Counted from the first letter of the stretch, positions 25,871 through 34,142 are shown. The stretch is 64,000 bases of DNA from Acidimicrobiaceae bacterium (GCA_003161575.1 PMOE01000072.1:107573-171572), one strand, 5' to 3'. Translations and numbers: made by a program. The notes: generated by a model not told the origin, from the sequence alone.

Positions 25871-27052
25871 TCAGAAGTTCTTCGGAAGGCCGAGCTTGCG
25901 GCGGGCGATGATGTTCTTCTGGATCTCCGACGCGCCACCCCCGATGGTGTCGATCACGGTGTAGCGGTAGGTGGACTCGGCCCGGCCAGCCATCGGGGCA
26001 TCGGGGGTCTTGACCCGGAGCTGGGTGCCGGGCCCGGCGATGTCCATCGACGCATCGGCCACCCGTTTGGACAATTCGGTCGCGAAGAGCTTGTACTCAG
26101 AGGCTTCCGACGTCGGCGCGGCGCCGCCTTTTGCTGACTCGAAGACGAACCGCAGGCCCATCACCCGAGCCACTTCGGCCTCGGTCGACAACTGTGCGAT
26201 GCGCTGGCGGATTACCTGGTCGTCGCGAAGCGGTTCGCCGTCTCGGGTCGTCGTCTTTACGTACTCGATGAGGAGTTCGAGTCGTTGGGCGATGGGTGAG
26301 AACGTGAACATGGTGAAGCGCTCGAGGTCGAGTGCTTCGGAGATGTACTGGAAGCCCCGGTTGAGCTCACCGACCACGTAGTCGTCAGGGACGAACACGT
26401 CGTCGAGATAAACCTCGTTGGTCCGTTCGTCGCCCATGGTCCAGATGGCGTTGATCGTGATGCCCGGCTGGTCGAGAGGAACGAGGAACAACGTGATGCC
26501 GAAGTGCTTCTGAGCGTCAGGGTCCGTGCGGGCGCCGACCCAGTACCACTCCGCGAAGTGAGCCGACGTTGTCCAGGTCTTCTGCCCGTTGAGCGTCCAC
26601 CCGCCGTCGACCTTGGTCGCCTTCAGCTGCATGGAGGCGGCGTCCGAGCCGGCATTGGGTTCGGAATACCCAACGGCGAATTCGACCTCGTTGCGCAGGA
26701 TCTTGGGCAGGAACTCGGCCTTGAGCTTGTCGTTTCCGTGGCGGATCAGGGTCTTGCCGATGATGCCGACCCCCTTGCCGATCTGGGGGCCGCCGCGCCG
26801 CGCCAGCTGCTCATTCAACAAGTACTCGTAGACCCCTTCGCCCTCCTTGCCCCCGTACTGGGTGGGCCAGGTCATCCCCAGCCAGCCCTGCTGGCCCATC
26901 TCGGCCATGAAGGACCGCCGAGCGGGGGTGTCGACGATCTGGGCCATGTTCTCCCGGGTGACGTCAAAGACATCGGGGTCGTCGTGGGCGTCGAGGAAGC
27001 TCTCCACCTCCTTGACGAAGGCGGTCTGCTCAGGCGAGAACTCGAAGTCCAT
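25871..27052 (-). CDS. Acyl-CoA dehydrogenase, beta-like subunit (first operon gene)
   Basis: A 393-residue acyl-CoA dehydrogenase. MDFEFSPEQTAFVKEVESFL opens it, GYSEPNAGSDAASMQLKA and TWTTSAHFAEW are flavin-site segments, and IDTIGGGASEIQKNIIARR is the C-terminal loop typical of FadE29/ChsE-like subunits. GGAGG lies 8 nt before the ATG. The promoter region is shared with the divergent ketosynthase-OB fusion and holds a palindromic operator. This gene leads the five-gene operon 27052-22440. Confidence 0.9.
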   Translation of the reverse strand: MDFEFSPEQTAFVKEVESFLDAHDDPDVFDVTRENMAQIVDTPARRSFMAEMGQQGWLGMTWPTQYGGKEGEGVYEYLLNEQLARRGGPQIGKGVGIIGKTLIRHGNDKLKAEFLPKILRNEVEFAVGYSEPNAGSDAASMQLKATKVDGGWTLNGQKTWTTSAHFAEWYWVGARTDPDAQKHFGITLFLVPLDQPGITINAIWTMGDERTNEVYLDDVFVPDDYVVGELNRGFQYISEALDLERFTMFTFSPIAQRLELLIEYVKTTTRDGEPLRDDQVIRQRIAQLSTEAEVARVMGLRFVFESAKGGAAPTSEASEYKLFATELSKRVADASMDIAGPGTQLRVKTPDAPMAGRAESTYRYTVIDTIGGGASEIQKNIIARRKLGLPKNF

Positions 27053-27095
27053 CGGGCGACCTCCGGTCGATGGCGGGGTCGGGCCTCGCCAGCCG

Positions 27096-27114
27096 ATCTG
27101 ACGGTCCGTCAGAT
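27096..27114. promoter_or_regulatory. Palindromic operator 1 (TetR-type)
   Basis: A 19-bp inverted repeat, ATCTGACGG-T-CCGTCAGAT, perfect around one central base. It lies 11-29 nt downstream of the TATGAT -10 and over the predicted start point of the minus-strand operon, where a repressor would block initiation. Length and symmetry fit a TetR-family site; no such regulator is encoded in the window. Confidence 0.7.
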
Positions 27115-27303
27115 TCGAACGGTCATCATAGGGTCGGTTTCGTCGGGTGGGCGACTGCCCGGCACGCCTCGCCGGCCGCCATCGGGTCGCAACAAGGGTT
27201 CTCGCCGCGATTCGGGTCTGCCCGCGGCCGCCGCCCGCGGCCGAACGGCCCCGGACGCCAGACGCACCGGCCCCTCGACTCGCCGCCCAGGCGGGCCCGC
27301 CTC

Positions 27304-27324
27304 TACCTGACGCACCGTCAGATA
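27304..27324. promoter_or_regulatory. Palindromic operator 2 (TetR-type)
   Basis: The core CTGACGCACCGTCAG (27307-27321) matches operator 1 at 13 of 15 positions. It lies just upstream of the TACGAT -10 for the ketosynthase-OB fusion gene, overlapping the -35 region. Confidence 0.65.
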
Positions 27325-27353
27325 CAAGAGGCGATCGGGCTACGATCGCGCCC

Positions 27354-28814
27354 GTGCGTGGAATCGTGGGTGCCGCCGGCTACGTTCCCTACCGGCGCTT
27401 GGAGCGGGCCCAGATCGCGTCCTTTCTCGGCTCCGGTGGGGGCAAAGGGACGAGGGCGGTGGCCTCCCACGACGAGGACACCACCACCATGGGTACCGAG
27501 GCGGCCCGCCTGGCGCTGCGCGGAGCCCCCGGGTCCGCCCCCGACGTGGTGTGGTTCGCCACCGCCAGCCCGGCCTACCTCGACAAGACCAACGCCACCG
27601 CCGTCCACGCGGCCCTCCGGCTGCCAAACGAGGTCCCGGCCTTCGACTTCGGTGGCGCGCTCCGCTCGGGTACCGGGGCCCTCGCCGCGGCGCTTTGTGC
27701 CGGCGGGATCGGGACGGCGCTGGTCGTCTCGGCCGACCAGCGCGACGGTCTGCCGACGAGCAGCGACGAAGCGGCCGGCGGCGACGCCGGGGCGGCCCTG
27801 ATCGTCGCCGACGACGGCCCGGGCGCGCCGGTGGTGGCCGAGTTTTTGGGAGGCGGGTCGGCGACCGACGAGTTCACCGACCGCTGGCGGACCCCGGGCG
27901 AACAGCGCTCGAGGGTTTGGGAGGAGCGCTTTGGTGAGACCCGCTACGTGCCACTAGGCCTGGAGGCCTGGGCCCGGGCGCTGAAGACCACCGGCATCGA
28001 CGCCTCGAGCGTCGCTCGCGTCGCGGTGACCGGGATGCACGCCCGCGCCGTCAAGGCGCTGGCCGGCAAGCTCGGCGTGGCCGAGGGCGCGTTGGCCGAC
28101 GACCTGTCGGCCTCGGTCGGCCAGGCGGGCGCCGCCCACCCGGCCCTTGTTCTCACCGCATTGTTAGAGGACGAGGCCCGCAGCCAGGCGGCCGGCGAGG
28201 TGCCCGCCGGCCGGGTGCTAGCCCTGATCCACTTGGCCGACGGCGCCGACGTGACGGTGTTGCGGACGACCAGCGCACTCGCCGACTGGCGGCCGGCCCG
28301 GCCGGTCGCCGCCCAAGTGGCGGACGGGGCCGCACTCCCCTACGGCAAGTACCTCAGCTGGCGGGGCCTTCTCGAGCTCGAACCGCCGCGGCGGCCCGAA
28401 CCCCCCCGGGTGTCGTCCTCGGCGGCGTGGCGCAGCGAGGATTGGAAGTTCGGCTTCGTCGGCTCGAAGGACCGCTCGAGCGGTGCCGTCCATCTGCCGC
28501 CGGCCCGGATATCGATGAAGGGCGGGGCGTTCGACGAGATGGACCCGGTCCCCCTGGCCGACGCCACCGGCACCGTGGTCACCTTCACCGTCGACCGGAT
28601 GGCCTATTCACCGAGCCCGCCGATCGTCTTCGCTGTCGTCGACTTCGACGGCGGTGGCCGCTTCCCGATCGAGCTGACCGACGTCGACGCCGACGCCATC
28701 GCCATGGGCGACCGGGTGGAAATGACCTTCCGCCGGCTCTTCACCTCTGATGGGATTCACGACTACTTCTGGAAGGCCAAGCCGGTGCGCGCCGGCTCGA
28801 AGGCAGGAGGCTGA
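27354..28814 (+). CDS. HMG-CoA-synthase/ketosynthase-III-like protein fused to an OB-fold (DUF35) domain; active-site residues missing
   Basis: A 486-residue fusion. Residues ~1-330 have the thiolase/HMG-CoA-synthase-like fold (GIVGAAGYVPYRRLERAQI; ATASPAYLDKTNATAVHAAL; ALVVSADQRDG). Residues ~345-480 form a DUF35 OB-fold (ATGTVVTFTVDRMAYSPSPP, then VVDFDGGGRFPIELTD). Where the nucleophilic Cys normally stands (A-C-x-S-G) the sequence reads FDFGGALRSGTGAL, with Leu. The DUF35 zinc ribbon (CxxC pairs) reads GSKDRSSGAVHLPPARI, with no Cys. It is probably a non-catalytic scaffold for the thiolase encoded 1 nt downstream, comparable to archaeal thiolase-HMGCS-DUF35 complexes and Ltp2-DUF35 aldolases. 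GTG 27354 has TACGAT 7 nt upstream. Confidence 0.8.
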   Translation: MRGIVGAAGYVPYRRLERAQIASFLGSGGGKGTRAVASHDEDTTTMGTEAARLALRGAPGSAPDVVWFATASPAYLDKTNATAVHAALRLPNEVPAFDFGGALRSGTGALAAALCAGGIGTALVVSADQRDGLPTSSDEAAGGDAGAALIVADDGPGAPVVAEFLGGGSATDEFTDRWRTPGEQRSRVWEERFGETRYVPLGLEAWARALKTTGIDASSVARVAVTGMHARAVKALAGKLGVAEGALADDLSASVGQAGAAHPALVLTALLEDEARSQAAGEVPAGRVLALIHLADGADVTVLRTTSALADWRPARPVAAQVADGAALPYGKYLSWRGLLELEPPRRPEPPRVSSSAAWRSEDWKFGFVGSKDRSSGAVHLPPARISMKGGAFDEMDPVPLADATGTVVTFTVDRMAYSPSPPIVFAVVDFDGGGRFPIELTDVDADAIAMGDRVEMTFRRLFTSDGIHDYFWKAKPVRAGSKAGG

Positions 28815-28815
28815 C

Positions 28816-30006
28816 ATGGGATCGCACGGGATCCGCGACCAGGTGGCCATCGTCGGCATGGGCTGCACCAATTTCGGCGAGCAGTGGGACCAGGGCCTCG
28901 ACGATCTGATCCTCGACGCCACCGGTCAGACCTTCAACTCGAGCGGCATTGCCAAGGGCGACGTCGACGCCTTTTGGATCGGCACCGCCCAAAGCGGGAT
29001 GAGCGGCATCACCCTGGCTCGCCCGCTCCAGCTCGAGGGTAAGCCGGTCACGAGGGTCGAGAACTATTGCGCGACCGGGTCCGAGGCACTGCGGGCCGCC
29101 GCCTACGCCGTGGCCTCGGGTGCCTACGACGTAGCCATGGCGGTCGGCGCCGAAAAGGTGAAGGACAGCGGCTATCAAGGGCTCAACGCCAACAATCCTC
29201 CCGGCGACGGGACAGCAAGGACCTTGACCGCGGCCGCCATGTTCTCGATGGTTGCTCCGGCCTACGGGGCGAAATACGGCGTGGACGAAGACCAGATGAC
29301 CGACGTGTTGGCCACCATCTCGGCCAAGAACCACTACAACGGAGCCCGCAACCCGCGAGCCCAGTTCCGCCGCGAGGTGTCCAAAGAGACGATCTGCGCC
29401 TCGCCGCGGGTGGCGGGACGGCTCGGGGTGTTTGACTGCGCCGGCGTGGCCGACGGTGCGGCTGCTGCGATCGTGGTGCGGGCCGAAGATGCCCACCGCT
29501 ACACCGACAAGCCGATCTACATCAAGGCGCTGTCGTTTGCCGCAGGGAGCGGCTCGGGCCTGATCGATCCCGACTACGACTACACGCACTTCCCCGAGTG
29601 CGAGCTGGCGGCCCGGGACGCCTACGCCCAGGCTGGAATCACCGACCCGCGGCACCAACTGGCCTTCGCCGAGGTCCATGACTGCTTCACCCCGACCGAG
29701 CTGGTCCTCATGGAGGATCTCGGGTTCGCCGAGCGAGGCACGGCGTGGAAAGAGGTGCTGGCGGGCACGTTCGCCCTCGACGGCGAGCTACCGATCAACC
29801 CCGACGGCGGGCTCAAGAGCTTCGGCCACCCGGTCGGCGCCTCGGGCCTGCGGATGTTCTTCGAGTGCTGGCTGCAATTGCGAGGCGAAGCCACCCCTGA
29901 ACGCCAGCTACACAGTGAGCGGACCCTCGCTCTTACTCACAACCTGGGTGGGTATCCCGGCGAGATGGTCTCGTTCGTCTCGGTGGTGGGCTCCGAGCTC
30001 GACTGA
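28816..30006 (+). CDS. SCP2-type thiolase / acetyl-CoA acetyltransferase (Ltp2-like)
   Basis: A 396-residue thiolase with a complete active site: the nucleophile in VENYCATGSEALRA near residue 82, HDCFTPTELV near 290 and GHPVGASG near 335. It resembles lipid-transfer-protein/SCPx-type thiolases, which cleave 3-ketoacyl-CoA, or perform retro-aldol release when paired with a DUF35 protein. AGGAGG lies 5 nt before the ATG, partly inside the end of the preceding gene, and only 1 nt separates the stop and start. The fused OB-fold domain next door is the likely partner. Confidence 0.88.
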   Translation: MGSHGIRDQVAIVGMGCTNFGEQWDQGLDDLILDATGQTFNSSGIAKGDVDAFWIGTAQSGMSGITLARPLQLEGKPVTRVENYCATGSEALRAAAYAVASGAYDVAMAVGAEKVKDSGYQGLNANNPPGDGTARTLTAAAMFSMVAPAYGAKYGVDEDQMTDVLATISAKNHYNGARNPRAQFRREVSKETICASPRVAGRLGVFDCAGVADGAAAAIVVRAEDAHRYTDKPIYIKALSFAAGSGSGLIDPDYDYTHFPECELAARDAYAQAGITDPRHQLAFAEVHDCFTPTELVLMEDLGFAERGTAWKEVLAGTFALDGELPINPDGGLKSFGHPVGASGLRMFFECWLQLRGEATPERQLHSERTLALTHNLGGYPGEMVSFVSVVGSELD

Positions 30007-30007
30007 G

Positions 30008-30604
30008 TCATCCCGGTCTTGGTGGACCGGAGGTCTCGCCCTTCTCGGCGCTCTCCACCTCGGACCCGGCGTCTGCCGAGATGTCTTCGCCGAATGCGGA
30101 CCGGCGCTCGGCCGCCGCAGTGGCGTCGTCGGCGACCGGGGACTCGGCATCCCCGGAGTCCTCGCTGATGTCCTCGGCGTGCGGCACCGTTTCCCCGGCG
30201 CTCCCGTCTGCGGTGCCTGCCGAACCCTCCGAGGGGTCGGTGCCCGCGGCCAATCGAGCAGCCTCGGTCCCCCCGGCCGATGACGTGTGGAACCGGTCCT
30301 TTAGGTCCGAGATGCCGTCGAGCACCTCCCAGATCTCGGCGGGTTCCACCTTCTCCAAGACGACCACCCCGGTGCCTCGGGCCTTGGTGGTCAGCTCGAG
30401 CCGGCTGCCTCCCTTCTCCGCCGCCTGGACGCTGAGCCCGGTCACCGCAGTCCATTTGGCCCAGACCTTGTACAGACTCCTCGAGAAGAAGACCCGGGGA
30501 CGCCGGAGCACGAACTGGTCGCCGCTCAACTGGAGCGTCGCTTCGCCGCTGGCCTTCATCCCCTGAAAGCCGCCCTCATAGGACCCGTGATACGTCTCGG
30601 TCAT
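30008..30604 (-). CDS. Unknown protein: small folded domain plus acidic disordered tail
   Basis: A 198-residue protein I do not recognise. Residues 1-105 look like a beta-rich domain (GGFQGMKASGEATLQLSGDQF; RVFFSRSLYKVWAKWTAVTG; ARGTGVVVLEKVEPAEIWEVL) resembling PH-like or membrane-docking folds. Residues ~108-198 are rich in Asp, Glu, Ser, Ala and Gly and are probably disordered. No signal peptide or TM segment. GGAGG lies 6 nt before the ATG and TAGTTT is a possible -10. It converges on the thiolase with a single base between the two stop codons, so terminators must lie inside the genes. Confidence 0.65.
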   Translation of the reverse strand: MTETYHGSYEGGFQGMKASGEATLQLSGDQFVLRRPRVFFSRSLYKVWAKWTAVTGLSVQAAEKGGSRLELTTKARGTGVVVLEKVEPAEIWEVLDGISDLKDRFHTSSAGGTEAARLAAGTDPSEGSAGTADGSAGETVPHAEDISEDSGDAESPVADDATAAAERRSAFGEDISADAGSEVESAEKGETSGPPRPG

Positions 30605-30901
30605 GTCCGACCTCCGGGAGAAAAACTACTCCGCGACGGCGGACGACACGACCAGGTGACGCCCGGTCCGATCCCCCGGCGGCGCCATCTTCTACCGGAG
30701 GCTTCGGATCAGGACCGACCCCGGCGCGGGCGGGACGCTCAGGGGCCCCAAACGGTCGCCCGGCGCCGCTTCGATTTTCGGCGAACTCTGAGCGTCGGCT
30801 GGGGCGAGATCACGGGAAGGCAGCACTGGGGCCAAGAATTATCGAGAAGGGGGAAGCGGCCCGCAGGTCGGTGACCGCCGGCCGTGTCGTAGCATCGCCC
30901 C
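30605..30901. other. Intergenic region, no gene seen
   Basis: 297 bp between divergent genes. A 9-bp inverted repeat (GACGCTCAG 30734-30742; CTGAGCGTC 30788-30796) has a 45-nt spacer and is of uncertain meaning. Nothing else except the promoter at 30890. Confidence 0.4.
30890..30895 (+). promoter_or_regulatory. -10 element of leaderless small membrane protein mRNA
   Basis: TAGCAT with 6 nt to ATG 30902. Confidence 0.5.
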
Positions 30902-31300
30902 ATGAGCGATGTGGCACAAGGACCCGGGTGGTGGCAGGCGAGCGACGGCCGGTGGTACCCGCCCGAATCGGTCCCGTCGGCGGCTCCGACCCTGCCCCCG
31001 ACCCCGGTCACGCCGGACTTCCCGGCGGCCCACGCTCCGGCCGACGCGGCCTACGGGTGGTCCCAGCCGGTCGGCGGGTACATGCCCGTCTACCGCAATC
31101 GGGCGATCGGCACCCTCGTCATCGTGCTCGGCCTGGCCGTCCTCATCTGGGGGGTCGGGTTGGCTTTCAACGCGGTCGCCGCCAACTCCAGCCCGCTGTT
31201 TCCCCACGACGAGAAGATCGGCGCGTGGTTCGCGATGGCTGGGGTGTTGTTGGCGGGGCTGACGACCGTCGTGATCGGCTTTCTCTACCGGCGGAGCTGA
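30902..31300 (+). CDS. Small membrane protein with WWQASDGRWYPPE tag
   Basis: A 132-residue protein. The N-terminus has GPGWWQASDGRWYPPE, a short tryptophan-rich tag similar to the SHOCT/DUF2510-type tags common at the ends of actinobacterial membrane proteins and, in my experience, especially frequent in Acidimicrobiia. A Pro/Ala-rich linker follows (to ~65), then two TM helices (about 69-92 and 107-127) and a basic end (YRRS). The loop between them is short. Function unknown. Confidence 0.75.
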   Translation: MSDVAQGPGWWQASDGRWYPPESVPSAAPTLPPTPVTPDFPAAHAPADAAYGWSQPVGGYMPVYRNRAIGTLVIVLGLAVLIWGVGLAFNAVAANSSPLFPHDEKIGAWFAMAGVLLAGLTTVVIGFLYRRS

Positions 31301-31327
31301 CACCAGCAGACCGCGACAGCGGTCTCG

Positions 31328-32446
31328 TCAGAGCAACGACTCGAGCGCAGTGAATGCAAGACCGTGGGACTCGGCCACGGGTTCACAGACGACCGCCCCT
31401 TCGACCACATTGACCCCGAGAGCGAGGGCCGGGTCGGCCTGCACCGCATCACGCCACCCCCGATCGGCGATCTCGAGCGTGTAGGGAAGGGTGGCGTTCA
31501 CCAAGGCATAGGTCGACGAGTGCGGAACCGCACCGGGCATGTTCGCCACGCAGTAGAAGATCGACCCTTCGACCTCGAACGTCGGTTTCGAGTGGGTGGT
31601 CGGGCGGGTTGACTCGAAGCATCCGCCTTGATCGACTGAAATATCGACGAGCACCGAACCCGTCGGCATGCGGGCCACCAGTTCGTCGGGCACGAGTGTG
31701 GGCGCCCGGGCCCCGACAACGAGGACGGCACCGATCACCAGATCGGCGTCAGAACAGGTCTCCTCGATGGCGTGCGCACTTGAAGCCACGGTCTCGAGCG
31801 CCCCGCGGAAGTGGTGATCGACTTGGCGCAGCCGCTCGAGGTTGCGGTCGAGGATGTAGACGTTGGCGTGCATCCCGACGGCCAGGGTGGCCGCCGCCAT
31901 CCCGGCGACCCCCGCTCCGAGGATGACGATCTTGGCGCACTCGACACCGGGAACACCGCAGACAAGGGTCCCCCGGCCGCCGGCCGGACGCATCAGGTGG
32001 TGGGCCCCCATGAACGGGGCCATGCGACCGGCCACCTCGCTCATCGGGGTGAGCAGCGGCAGCGAGCCGTCGGGGAGGCGGACCGTCTCGTAGGCGATCG
32101 CCGTGTTCTGTGCGGCCAACAGCGCGTCGGTGCACGAGCGAGAAGCCGCGAGGTGCAGGTAGGTGAACAACACCTGACCTTTGTGCAACCCGAGCCAGGG
32201 GTACTCCTCTCCCACCGGCTCTTTGACCCCGAGGATCATGTCGGATTCGGCCCAGATGCCCTCGGGTTCGGCGATGATCATCGCCCCGGTCCGCACGAAG
32301 TCCTCGTCAGGTATCGACGAGCCCCCGCCCGCTCCCCGCTCGACGAGGACCGTATGGCCGTGGGCGGTGAGCTCGCGCACCCCAGCCGGCGTGATGGCCA
32401 CCCGGTACTCGTCGTCTTTGACTTCTTTGGGTACCCCGACAATCAC
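31328..32446 (-). CDS. ald: Alanine dehydrogenase
   Basis: A 372-residue NAD-linked enzyme interconverting L-alanine and pyruvate plus ammonia. MIVGVPKEVKDDEYRVA is the classic Ald start; the catalytic Lys/His region is VKEPVGEEYPWL to YLHLAA, and the Rossmann motif is ILGAGVAGMAAATLAVGM. VDISVDQGGCFESTRPT and PGAVPHSSTYALVNATLPY are strongly conserved in Ald. Length matches the family. It follows the aldehyde dehydrogenase on the same strand (48-nt gap) and can recycle the alanine made by the omega-amine:pyruvate transaminase next door. GTG 32446 has GAGG ~6 nt upstream. Confidence 0.95.
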   Translation of the reverse strand: MIVGVPKEVKDDEYRVAITPAGVRELTAHGHTVLVERGAGGGSSIPDEDFVRTGAMIIAEPEGIWAESDMILGVKEPVGEEYPWLGLHKGQVLFTYLHLAASRSCTDALLAAQNTAIAYETVRLPDGSLPLLTPMSEVAGRMAPFMGAHHLMRPAGGRGTLVCGVPGVECAKIVILGAGVAGMAAATLAVGMHANVYILDRNLERLRQVDHHFRGALETVASSAHAIEETCSDADLVIGAVLVVGARAPTLVPDELVARMPTGSVLVDISVDQGGCFESTRPTTHSKPTFEVEGSIFYCVANMPGAVPHSSTYALVNATLPYTLEIADRGWRDAVQADPALALGVNVVEGAVVCEPVAESHGLAFTALESLL

Positions 32447-32494
32447 CGGCGCCTCATCTCTTCCACGATCCCCGTCGGGTCACGCCCGGCCAGG

Positions 32495-33943
32495 TCACTC
32501 CTCGATATTGCTCATGACGTGCTTGACCCGCGTGTAATCCTCGAAGCCGTACATCGAGAGGTCCTTGCCATAGCCAGAGTGCTTGAAGCCCCCGTGGGGC
32601 ATTTCGGCGACCAGCGGGATGTGGGTGTTTATCCACACACATCCGAAATCCAGGTCGCGGGCCATCCGCATGGCTCGGGCGTGGTCCCGGGTCCACACGC
32701 TTGAGGCGAGACCGTATTGCACGCCGTTGGCCCAGCCGAGCGCCTCGGCCTCGTCGGAAAATTCCTGGACGGTGATGACCGGCCCGAAGACCTCCTGTTG
32801 GATCATCTCGTCGTCCTGACGCAGTCCGCCCACCACGGTGGGGGAGAAGCAGTAGCCACGGTCCCCGACCGCCGCGCCACCAGTCAGTACGTGGGCGTGG
32901 GACGGGGTGCGCTCGATGAAGCCCCGCACCCGTTCGAGCTGATCGGCATTGTTGAGAGGGCCGAAATCAGCGTCTTGATTGTCCAATCCACCCACCGTGG
33001 TGGCTTTGGCCTGCTCGACGAGGGCTTCGAGGAGATCGGAGTGGACCCGGGGGGCGGCCAGCACGCGGGTGGCCGCGGTGCAGTCCTGGCCGGCGTTGAA
33101 GTAGGCCGCCCCGGCGATGCCCTCGGCCGTCGACGCGACGTCGGCGTCGTCAAAGACGATGACCGGTGCCTTGCCCCCGAGCTCGAGGTGGATCCGCTTG
33201 AGGTCGGCCGCCGCCGCCGTAGCCACCTCCATGCCGGCCCGGACGCTCCCGGTAATCGACACCATCGCCGGCACCGGATGCTCGACGAGTGCCCGACCGG
33301 TGTCCCGGTCACCGCACACCACGTTGAAGACTCCCGGTGGGAGATGATCGCTCATGATCTCGGCCATCAGCAGCGTGCTCACCGGCGTCGTATCCGAGGG
33401 CTTGAGGACCATCGTGTTCCCTGCCGCCAAGGCCGGCGCCCATTTCCACACGGCCATCATCATCGGGTAGTTCCAAGGGGTCACCGCCGCGCAGACGCCG
33501 ATGGGCTCGCGCCGGATGAACGACGTGTGTCCCGCCATGTACTCGCCGGCCGAGAGGCCCTGAAGGTGCCGGGCGGCACCGGCAAAGAACCGCACCTGAT
33601 CGACCATCGGAGGTACTTCTTCGGACATGGTCAGTGCGAAGGGCTTCCCGGTGTTCTCGCTCTCGGCCCGAACCAGTTCTTCACCACGGGCCTCGAGCGC
33701 ATCGGCGATGCGGATCAGCGCGAGGCTGCGCTCGGCCGGGGTCGTGCGCTTCCACGCAACGAAGGCCTCGGCGGCCACCCGCAGGGCCCGGTCCACATCT
33801 TTCGGCCCGGACACTGGGGCCTCCGCGAATGGTTGCCCGGTGCTCGGATCGACGACGGGGGCCACCGCCCCGTCGAGGGCATCGAGGTGTTTCCCACCGA
33901 CGAAGTTGTGGAGCCGCCGCAGCGAACCGTCTTTTCCGTTCAT
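32495..33943 (-). CDS. Aldehyde dehydrogenase, gamma-aminobutyraldehyde/polyamine type
   Basis: A 482-residue ALDH. ELGGKAPVIVFDDADV holds the catalytic Glu, FNAGQDCTAATRV the nucleophilic Cys, and VTPWNYPMMMAVWK is the cofactor loop. The ELGGKAPVIVF and FNAGQDCTA segments are typical of aminobutyraldehyde dehydrogenases (PatD/YdcW, PuuC), which make GABA. ATG 33943 has GGAGG 5 nt upstream. Its neighbours (aminotransferase, PuuB-like oxidase, Lrp regulator) support an amine-catabolic role. It is divergent from the regulator. Confidence 0.9.
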   Translation of the reverse strand: MNGKDGSLRRLHNFVGGKHLDALDGAVAPVVDPSTGQPFAEAPVSGPKDVDRALRVAAEAFVAWKRTTPAERSLALIRIADALEARGEELVRAESENTGKPFALTMSEEVPPMVDQVRFFAGAARHLQGLSAGEYMAGHTSFIRREPIGVCAAVTPWNYPMMMAVWKWAPALAAGNTMVLKPSDTTPVSTLLMAEIMSDHLPPGVFNVVCGDRDTGRALVEHPVPAMVSITGSVRAGMEVATAAAADLKRIHLELGGKAPVIVFDDADVASTAEGIAGAAYFNAGQDCTAATRVLAAPRVHSDLLEALVEQAKATTVGGLDNQDADFGPLNNADQLERVRGFIERTPSHAHVLTGGAAVGDRGYCFSPTVVGGLRQDDEMIQQEVFGPVITVQEFSDEAEALGWANGVQYGLASSVWTRDHARAMRMARDLDFGCVWINTHIPLVAEMPHGGFKHSGYGKDLSMYGFEDYTRVKHVMSNIEE

Positions 33944-34113
33944 ATCACCCTCCCCGTTCTCCACCTGGGCCCTTGGCGGACGGCCTTCGGGCCCCACGCA
34001 CGGATATGACATCGGGCCGCGCCCACGCTCGGGCGCCTCTCCTTAGAATCACAGACATCGGCGCCTTCGACAAGGGATAACGTAGTGATGTTCGCTTTTC
34101 ACGCCGAATCCCC

Positions 34114-34142
34114 TTGACTGGGGCGACACGCGTGACAGAATT
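34114..34142 (+). promoter_or_regulatory. Possible promoter of the Lrp-aminotransferase operon
   Basis: TTGACT (34114-34119), 17 nt, then AGAATT (34137-34142). The -10 is poor, so this is tentative, but it would place the start point upstream of the SD-bearing GTG at 34195. Confidence 0.35.

Larger units (their letters stand above)
27053..27353. promoter_or_regulatory. Divergent promoter region of the CoA-catabolic cluster
   Basis: This 301-bp region between two divergent starts contains no recognisable gene. It holds a TATGAT -10 for the minus-strand operon (27130-27125), a TACGAT -10 ending 7 nt before GTG 27354, and two similar palindromes listed separately. Its arrangement suggests one repressor controls both directions. 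Confidence 0.6.

Noticed and set aside
30734-30796. A 9-bp inverted repeat as a regulatory site or insertion footprint
   Set aside because: The 45-nt spacer and lack of target duplication or flanking genes make it indistinguishable from chance in 297 bp of GC-rich sequence.
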